Origin: Planctomycetota bacterium
GTDB lineage: Bacteria > Planctomycetota > Phycisphaerae > Sedimentisphaerales > Anaerohalosphaeraceae
Direction: 5' to 3'
DNA length: 11,475 nucleotides
Assembly: GCA_030637065.1 (NCBI GenBank)
Contig: DAOVVQ010000102.1
Location: forward strand, 1 to 11,475
A model generated the notes under the pieces. That model did not search any database. It had not been told where the DNA came from and saw only the letters and a list, made by a program, of their open reading frames with translations. The stretch's first letter is position 1; each line of letters begins with the position of its first letter. This document shows, piece after piece, positions 7,188 to 11,475 of the stretch. Both the position numbers and the translations under genes were made by a program.

Positions 7188-8900
7188 GTGGGCAAAATGG
7201 CGGAAACGACAGAAAAACATAAATTGCAGCTCGGACACGTCCTCCAGGAAAGAGGTGTTGTCACCGGCGAGCAGATCGATAACGCGCTGGCTGTCCAGAA
7301 GGAAAGCGGACACCATAAGCTTCTCGGCGAACTCCTGGTGGAGATGGGATATTGCACCCAGAATCAGATAGCCTCGGCCCTGGCCCATGCGTATGGCGTG
7401 CCGTACGCACAGATCACACCGAAGATATGCGACGCAACCGTAGTCGATATTCTGCCGAGGGAGTTCCTCGAAGAGCACCATGTCCTGCCGCTGTTTAAGG
7501 TCTACGAATGCCTGACAGTCGCGGTCAGCGAGCCGTCGAACGTTTTTCTGCTGGAAGAGATCGAGCGGCTCACCGGGTGCAAGGTCCAGGTCGTCTGCGC
7601 GACCGTAAAGGATATTCAGGCAACCCTGCAAACTCATCTGCCGGCGGCAAACGTCTTCGTTATCGACGACATCATCGACGATACCGCACTCGACGATTTC
7701 GCCATGATCGAAAACATCGTCGAGGACATCGGCGATCTCGAGGAGGTGGCGGGCCAGTCTCCGGTTGTAAAGCTGGTCAACTATCTGTTCTTTACGGCTG
7801 TGCAGGAAAACGCCAGCGATATTCACATCGAGCCCGACGACAAGAAGCTGCGTGTGCGATACCGGGTCGACGGAAAGCTCTACGAAAAAATGAGCCCCCC
7901 CTACCAGATGTATTCCGCCATCGTCTCAAGGATCAAGATCATGGCCGAACTCGATATCGCGCAGAGAAGGCTGCCCCAGGACGGAAGCATCCACGTACTT
8001 ATGCAGTCAAGACCGATCGATCTGCGGGTCTCGGTGATGCCCGGAAACTTCGGGGAAAAAGTCGTCATAAGGATCATTGACATCAGAAAGATCCTGACAA
8101 ACCTGGAGTCCTTAGGCTTTAGTTACAACAATCTCCAGTTGTTTAAGGAAAAGGTTCAGGCCGCCAATGGGATCGTTCTTGTTACCGGTCCGACCGGCTC
8201 GGGAAAGAATACGACGCTCTACGCCGCTCTTGCCGAACTCAACAACGAGCAGGTAAATATCTGCACCGTCGAGGACCCGGTCGAATGTAACATCACCGCC
8301 ATAAATCAGTTCGAGGTCCATGATTCGACGGGTTTTGACTTTTCCACGGCACTAAGAAGCCTCCTGAGACAGGACCCCGATATTATCATGGTCGGAGAAA
8401 TACGCGACATACCCACGGCAAATATCGCCGTCCAGGCCGCCCTGACCGGGCATCTGGTTCTCTCGACACTGCATACGAACGATGCACCGGGCGCGGTAAC
8501 AAGGCTGTTGGATCTCAACGTCGCACCGTATCTGGTCAGCGCCTCGCTCGTTGCCGTCCTGGCACAAAGGCTCGTCAGAAAGATATGCCCCAACTGCAAA
8601 GAAGACTATGACCCGCCAACAGCCATCAAGAAGACGGTTGCGAAATGGAGCGAAGACAAACCCGCCTTCTTCCGCGGAGTGGGATGCAGAAAATGTCGAA
8701 ATACCGGATACCTCGGGCGAATCGCGATCCATGAACTCTTCGTTCCAAACGAGGAGATACTTGACAGGATCGCACAGGGCATAACGCTCAAGGCATTGCG
8801 GGCGGCTGCGATTGAAAACGGCATGGTCCCGCTGCATGTCGACGGGATAGACAAGGTAAACGCGGGGATAACCACGATCGACGAAATATTGCGTGTTTGA
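7188..8900 (+). CDS. GspE/PilB-family assembly ATPase with MshEN-like N-terminus and altered Walker motifs
   Basis: A 570-residue cytoplasmic hexameric-type ATPase expected to power pilus or pseudopilus assembly through the GspF/PilC protein encoded next. Residues about 13-145 form an MshEN/T2SSE_N-like domain with two LG-x-x-L-x-x-x-G repeats (14-37 and 45-64); MshEN domains bind c-di-GMP, although the Arg of the usual RLG is Gln or Leu here. An acidic linker (about 160-185) follows. The core has DIHIEP, the arginine region IAQRRLPQDGSI, the Asp box TVEDPVE, Walker B-region VGEIRD (E404), the His box LTGHLVLSTLHTND and a zinc site CPNC plus CRKC. Two positions depart from the family: Walker A reads GPTGSGKNTT with Asn341 in place of Ser/Thr, and RDxETA reads RDIPTA (Pro409). 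GTG 7188 is favoured by AGAGGCG upstream; ATG 7197 is the alternative. Full length otherwise. Confidence 0.95.
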   Translation: MGKMAETTEKHKLQLGHVLQERGVVTGEQIDNALAVQKESGHHKLLGELLVEMGYCTQNQIASALAHAYGVPYAQITPKICDATVVDILPREFLEEHHVLPLFKVYECLTVAVSEPSNVFLLEEIERLTGCKVQVVCATVKDIQATLQTHLPAANVFVIDDIIDDTALDDFAMIENIVEDIGDLEEVAGQSPVVKLVNYLFFTAVQENASDIHIEPDDKKLRVRYRVDGKLYEKMSPPYQMYSAIVSRIKIMAELDIAQRRLPQDGSIHVLMQSRPIDLRVSVMPGNFGEKVVIRIIDIRKILTNLESLGFSYNNLQLFKEKVQAANGIVLVTGPTGSGKNTTLYAALAELNNEQVNICTVEDPVECNITAINQFEVHDSTGFDFSTALRSLLRQDPDIIMVGEIRDIPTANIAVQAALTGHLVLSTLHTNDAPGAVTRLLDLNVAPYLVSASLVAVLAQRLVRKICPNCKEDYDPPTAIKKTVAKWSEDKPAFFRGVGCRKCRNTGYLGRIAIHELFVPNEEILDRIAQGITLKALRAAAIENGMVPLHVDGIDKVNAGITTIDEILRV

Positions 8901-10038
8901 AACGTTAGCGAGTAGAACTATAGAAATTCAGGCACCTACAATCAGCGCAGCACCGAAAGTCCGGAGCCAGGCCGTATCGTCACTGAAAGTCAAACAGGAC
9001 GAGTTGGTGCTCTTTACCACTCAGCTTTCCATAATGCTCGAAAGCGGCGTGGTCTTAAGCGATGCTCTCGATGCCATCGCCGAGCAGACCAGGCCGGGAA
9101 TCTTCAAACTCGTCATCACCGACGTCGCCGAAAGAATAGAAAACGGAGACAGCTTCTCCGAGGGCCTGGCACAATACCCCAGAATTTTTAACTCGATGTT
9201 TATCAGCATGGTCCAGGCATCGGAAGCATCCGGGAAAATGCCCGAAATGCTCGATGTCCTCAGTGGATATCTCAACGCCGAAGCCGAAACCAGAAAACAG
9301 GTCAAAGGAGCGATGATCTATCCGCTTATCATGATCCTGATGGCTGTCTCCGCCACCGGATCGCTGATGTTTTTCGTCCTTCCAAGGTTCACCAGAATAT
9401 ACGAGGCAAAAGGCGCGGCCCTGCCCAAATTAACCCAGATATTCGTGCAATTCAGCCAGTTGCTCGGCAATATCAAGGTCATGGCATCGGTCGTCACAGC
9501 TGGCATAATGCTCGCTGTAGCATTTCATTATTGGCGACAAACTACCACGGGAAACAAGGTCGTCGACTGGATGAAAGTACACACACCGATCTTCGGCACA
9601 ATGTTCGTCGACGCCGTCCTGACCCGCAGCATGAGGATCATGGCAACTATGATCAACACCGGCGTAAGTCTCCTGGATGCACTGAGCGTCATGCAGTCCT
9701 CATGCGACAACTACTATTTCCGGGAGCTTTGGGCGACGGTCGACGCCAAGATCCGCGACGGATATCAACTGTCAGATTCCATTGTCCTTGCGCCGTATGG
9801 GAACCTCGTTGCACCCGGGATCATGCAAATGCTCCGCGCAGGCGAGAAAAGCGGCCAGTTAGGCCATGTATGCGATAAGGTCTCAATTTTCTACGAAAAA
9901 AAACTCCAAAACTCAATAAAAACCGCCACATCTCTTATTGAGCCGGTAATGATCATTATAATGGGCGGAGTCATCGGAACTATTGCCATCGCTCTGCTAA
10001 TGCCGGTATTCAAGATTTCCAGTGTTATGAGCCAGTGA
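8893..10038 (+). CDS. GspF/PilC-family inner-membrane platform protein
   Basis: This 381-residue polytopic protein should be the inner-membrane platform that couples the assembly ATPase to pilin or pseudopilin insertion. It has the usual duplicated T2SSF domain: the first copy about 39-163 (LFTTQLSIMLESGVVLSDALD) and the second about 242-365 (TRSMRIMATMINTGVSLLDAL). Membrane helices lie at about 142-163, 196-213 and 350-372, the last with the typical SLIEPVMIIIMGGVIG. It is slightly shorter than the common 400 residues because the N-terminal leader is short (about 38 residues). The GTG start overlaps the end of the ATPase gene by 8 bases and has no clear binding site of its own, so translational coupling is likely and equal amounts of both partners may result. 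It is the last gene of the block. The type II versus type IV identity is not resolved by the sequence. Confidence 0.95.
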   Translation: MFETLASRTIEIQAPTISAAPKVRSQAVSSLKVKQDELVLFTTQLSIMLESGVVLSDALDAIAEQTRPGIFKLVITDVAERIENGDSFSEGLAQYPRIFNSMFISMVQASEASGKMPEMLDVLSGYLNAEAETRKQVKGAMIYPLIMILMAVSATGSLMFFVLPRFTRIYEAKGAALPKLTQIFVQFSQLLGNIKVMASVVTAGIMLAVAFHYWRQTTTGNKVVDWMKVHTPIFGTMFVDAVLTRSMRIMATMINTGVSLLDALSVMQSSCDNYYFRELWATVDAKIRDGYQLSDSIVLAPYGNLVAPGIMQMLRAGEKSGQLGHVCDKVSIFYEKKLQNSIKTATSLIEPVMIIIMGGVIGTIAIALLMPVFKISSVMSQ

Positions 10039-10212
10039 CCGCAATTTTGCCTCAATAAACAAGCTGTTTTATCGGACTTAACCCCTCCCGATCATTCAAT
10101 CTGACTCCCACAGGTTGGTCTGCAAGCCTGAAATCACCGCAGGTACGCCGCTATTGCAGTTTAATATTACCCATTAATCGGCCTTCGAAATGAACAAAAT
10201 TGAAAAAAAACA
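10039..10212 (+). other. Intergenic region between the pilus/secretion block and rpsO promoter
   Basis: I see no gene in this stretch. It has stops in all frames, no strong intrinsic terminator and only weak hairpins: an imperfect ATAAACA/TGTTTTAT pairing at 10055-10072, and two mutually exclusive CAGG/CCTG pairings around 10114-10144. How transcription of the upstream block ends is not evident. Confidence 0.6.
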
Positions 10213-10240
10213 TTGCAAGCTTTCGCCCTGGCGGTATAAT
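10213..10240 (+). promoter_or_regulatory. Sigma70-type promoter of rpsO
   Basis: TTGCAA (10213-10218) and a perfect TATAAT (10235-10240) are 16 bases apart, just downstream of an A-rich stretch (10202-10210) that could act as an UP-like element. Transcription would start near 10247, giving a leader of about 86 bases before the rpsO start. This is the best promoter match in the window and separates rpsO-pnp from the block upstream. Confidence 0.75.
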
Positions 10241-10264
10241 TGCAATTGAAATGGAATAGAATGG

Positions 10265-10326
10265 GAATACTGTAACCGTTGAAATGGCATGAAGATACGC
10301 CAAAGGTAAAAATTGAAAGGGTATTT
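10265..10326 (+). promoter_or_regulatory. Foldable rpsO leader, candidate S15 autoregulatory element
   Basis: Three nested pairings can be drawn: GAATAC (10265-10270) with GTATTT (10321-10326), ACC (10275-10277) with GGT (10305-10307) and TGGC (10285-10288) with GCCA (10299-10302). The structure encloses most of the purine-rich site GAAAGGG (10315-10321) that would serve the rpsO start. S15 is known to repress its own mRNA through structurally diverse leaders in several phyla, so a regulatory role is plausible, but individual stems are short and the fold is by eye. Confidence 0.35.
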
Positions 10327-10332
10327 GTAAAC

Positions 10333-10599
10333 GTGTTGACCAAGGAAAAAAAAGACGAAATTATTGCCGACTACAAGACAAACGATAGTGATACCGGTTC
10401 ACCGGAAATCCAAATTGCACTGCTGACATCCAGAATTAATGAGCTGACCGAGCATTTGAAGATGCATCGAAAGGACCATTCCTCGCGGAGGGGACTTTTG
10501 AAAATGGTTGGAAACCGATCGGCGCTGCTAAAGTATGTCAAGATCAAGGACCTGAAGCGCTACCAGAGTATCATTTCAAGGCTCGGGTTACGCAAGTAG
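10333..10599 (+). CDS. rpsO: 30S ribosomal protein S15
   Basis: S15 is a primary binder of 16S rRNA (central domain) in the small subunit. The 88-residue product carries the complete family pattern: DTGSPEIQIALLTSRI, then HRKDHSSRRGLLKMVGNRSALLKYVK and the ending ISRLGLRK. The start was chosen as GTG 10333, giving M-L-T-K-E, because it reproduces the normal S15 length (E. coli 89) and aligns the LTKEKK helix with the E. coli LSTEAT segment. GAAAGGG at 10315-10321 lies about 11 bases upstream. The adjacent TTG at 10336 is a close alternative. An open frame extends up to a TTG at 10279, but it would add 18 residues not seen in the family. It is followed by pnp, the classic neighbour. Confidence 0.96.
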   Translation: MLTKEKKDEIIADYKTNDSDTGSPEIQIALLTSRINELTEHLKMHRKDHSSRRGLLKMVGNRSALLKYVKIKDLKRYQSIISRLGLRK

Positions 10600-10603
10600 C
10601 AAC

Positions 10604-10669
10604 TGAAGCTGCATCGGCTTTGACCAATGCGTCCTCAGCGCCGCCGCCATTGTCTCAATGCAGACTTCA
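10604..10669 (+). other. Long imperfect stem-loop between rpsO and pnp
   Basis: TGAAGCTGCAT (10604-10614) pairs with ATGCAGACTTCA (10658-10669) as 11 base pairs with one bulged A (10664). Inside, GACCAATG (10622-10629) pairs with CATTGTC (10648-10654) with one bulged C. No T tract follows, so it is not an intrinsic terminator. In E. coli the rpsO-pnp region holds a stem-loop cut by RNase III as the first step of PNPase autoregulation. The location and shape suggest an analogous element here; the function is inferred. Confidence 0.5.
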
Positions 10670-10718
10670 TCTAAATGAAAATTAACAGATTTGATGGATA
10701 GAGAAAGAAAAGAGGATT

Positions 10719-11471
10719 ATGTTTAAAGTACATTCAGTAGAGAAGCAAATCGGGGGAAAAACCCTGACGATAGAAACCGGCAAGATTGCCAGGCAGGCCC
10801 ATGGCGCCGTAACCGTTACATATGGCGATACCGTGATATTAGCCACTGCGACCTGTGCACCGCCGAGGTCCGAGGATATTGACTATTTTCCGTTAAGTGT
10901 GGACTATCGTGAAAAATTAAGTGCCGCTGGGAAGTTTCCGGGCGGTTTTATGAAAAGAGAAGGCAGACCGAGCACAAAAGAAATTCTGACAGCCAGAAAG
11001 ATCGACCGGTGCATCAGGCCGCTCTTCCCGGATGGGTATTTCTATGAGGTGCAGATCCTTATCACCGTTCTTAGCGCCGATCAGGACAACGATCCGGATG
11101 TGCTGAGCATGGTAGGCGGAAGTGCCGCCCTGGCCATCAGCAAGATACCGTTCCTCGGTCCCATTGGTGCCTGTCGGCTCAGCAGAGTCGATGGCCAGTT
11201 CGTCATCAATCCGACGCACGCCCAGCGGGCTGACAGCGATTTTAATCTCATACTCGCCGGACGCGCCGATGCGATCAACATGATCGAGGTCGACAGCAAA
11301 GAGACGCCGGAAGATGTCGTCGCCGATGGTATTGCCGACGCTCATAAGGTCGTCGGTGAGATATGCGGTATGATCAACGAACTGAAAGACAAATGCGGCG
11401 TCGAAAAGGTAATACCCGAAATCGACAGCCCCGATGAGATCGCCGCTGAGATTAGTCGCAATGTCGGCTAA
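10719..11471 (+). CDS. pnp: Polyribonucleotide nucleotidyltransferase (PNPase), N-terminal part, stop or truncation near the window end
   Basis: PNPase degrades RNA 3' to 5' by phosphorolysis and is a degradosome core enzyme. The visible 250 residues match its first RNase PH-like domain: YGDTVILATAT (35-45), FPLSVDYREKLSAAGKFPGGFMKREGRPS (57-85), the RKIDRCIRPLFPDGY helix (93-107), and VLSADQDNDPDVLSMVGGSAAL. The segment from about 180 to 210 ends this domain, and residues about 215-250 begin the helical linker. The frame then meets TAA at 11469-11471, only four bases before the window ends, whereas PNPase is about 700 residues with a second PH domain, KH and S1. A single change of TAA to GAA would keep the frame open. 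So this is either a disrupted gene or a base error at a sequence end. The ATG follows AGAGGA (10711-10716) with short spacing. Confidence 0.9.
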   Translation: MFKVHSVEKQIGGKTLTIETGKIARQAHGAVTVTYGDTVILATATCAPPRSEDIDYFPLSVDYREKLSAAGKFPGGFMKREGRPSTKEILTARKIDRCIRPLFPDGYFYEVQILITVLSADQDNDPDVLSMVGGSAALAISKIPFLGPIGACRLSRVDGQFVINPTHAQRADSDFNLILAGRADAINMIEVDSKETPEDVVADGIADAHKVVGEICGMINELKDKCGVEKVIPEIDSPDEIAAEISRNVG

Positions 11472-11475
11472 AAAC

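Noticed and set aside
7083..7826. Minus-strand open frame (247 codons) opposite the STAS gene end and ATPase start
   Set aside because: It spans two real + strand genes and their junction, with no family features; a shadow frame.
10055..10072. Possible terminator after the GspF/PilC gene
   Set aside because: The stem is AT-rich, imperfect and has only a four-T run inside its own arm; not convincing.
10279..10332. Extended rpsO start at TTG 10279
   Set aside because: It adds 18 residues absent from the S15 family and leaves a leader of only about 30 bases; GTG 10333 gives the normal length.

Overview
The window reads as one bacterial locus of moderate GC content that is cut at both ends. It has eleven coding regions, all on the + strand, in two transcriptional blocks. 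Several starts are GTG or TTG. The gene families suggest a Gram-negative-type (diderm) bacterium with an outer membrane. The style of the proteins is compatible with Planctomycetota (perhaps Phycisphaerae), but that is an inference and no rRNA is present to settle it. I see no tRNA, rRNA, CRISPR array, insertion sequence or phage gene.

Block 1 (3 to 10038) looks like a type IV pilus / type II secretion-type operon. It starts with the tail of a PilP/GspC-like inner-membrane component. A secretin follows, then a TPR protein with a possible lipoprotein signal that could act as pilotin or assembly factor. Next come four signalling genes: a membrane PAS histidine kinase, a stand-alone receiver, a GAF plus HD-GYP c-di-GMP phosphodiesterase and a STAS-domain protein. 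The block ends with the assembly ATPase (GspE/PilB family, MshEN-like N-terminus) and the platform protein (GspF/PilC family). All junctions are short and the ATPase and platform genes overlap by 8 bases, so co-transcription is likely. No pilin, prepilin peptidase or PilT is present in the window.

How the genes could work together: the kinase and receiver would relay a signal, the HD-GYP enzyme would lower c-di-GMP, and the MshEN-like domain of the ATPase is the obvious candidate receptor. STAS would add a second, partner-switching input. This wiring is inferred from gene order and domain content only.

Block 2 (from about 10200) is the conserved rpsO-pnp pair behind its own sigma70-type promoter, with a leader and an intercistronic region that can both be folded by eye. 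The pnp reading frame meets TAA after 250 codons, four bases before the window ends, where PNPase is normally about 700 residues. That is either a real disruption or a sequence/assembly error at the end.

The most noteworthy observations are the signalling cassette inside a secretion/pilus operon, the altered Walker A and Walker B surroundings in the ATPase, the TPR protein beside a secretin with a TPR-like tail, the rpsO-pnp stem-loop and the premature stop in pnp.
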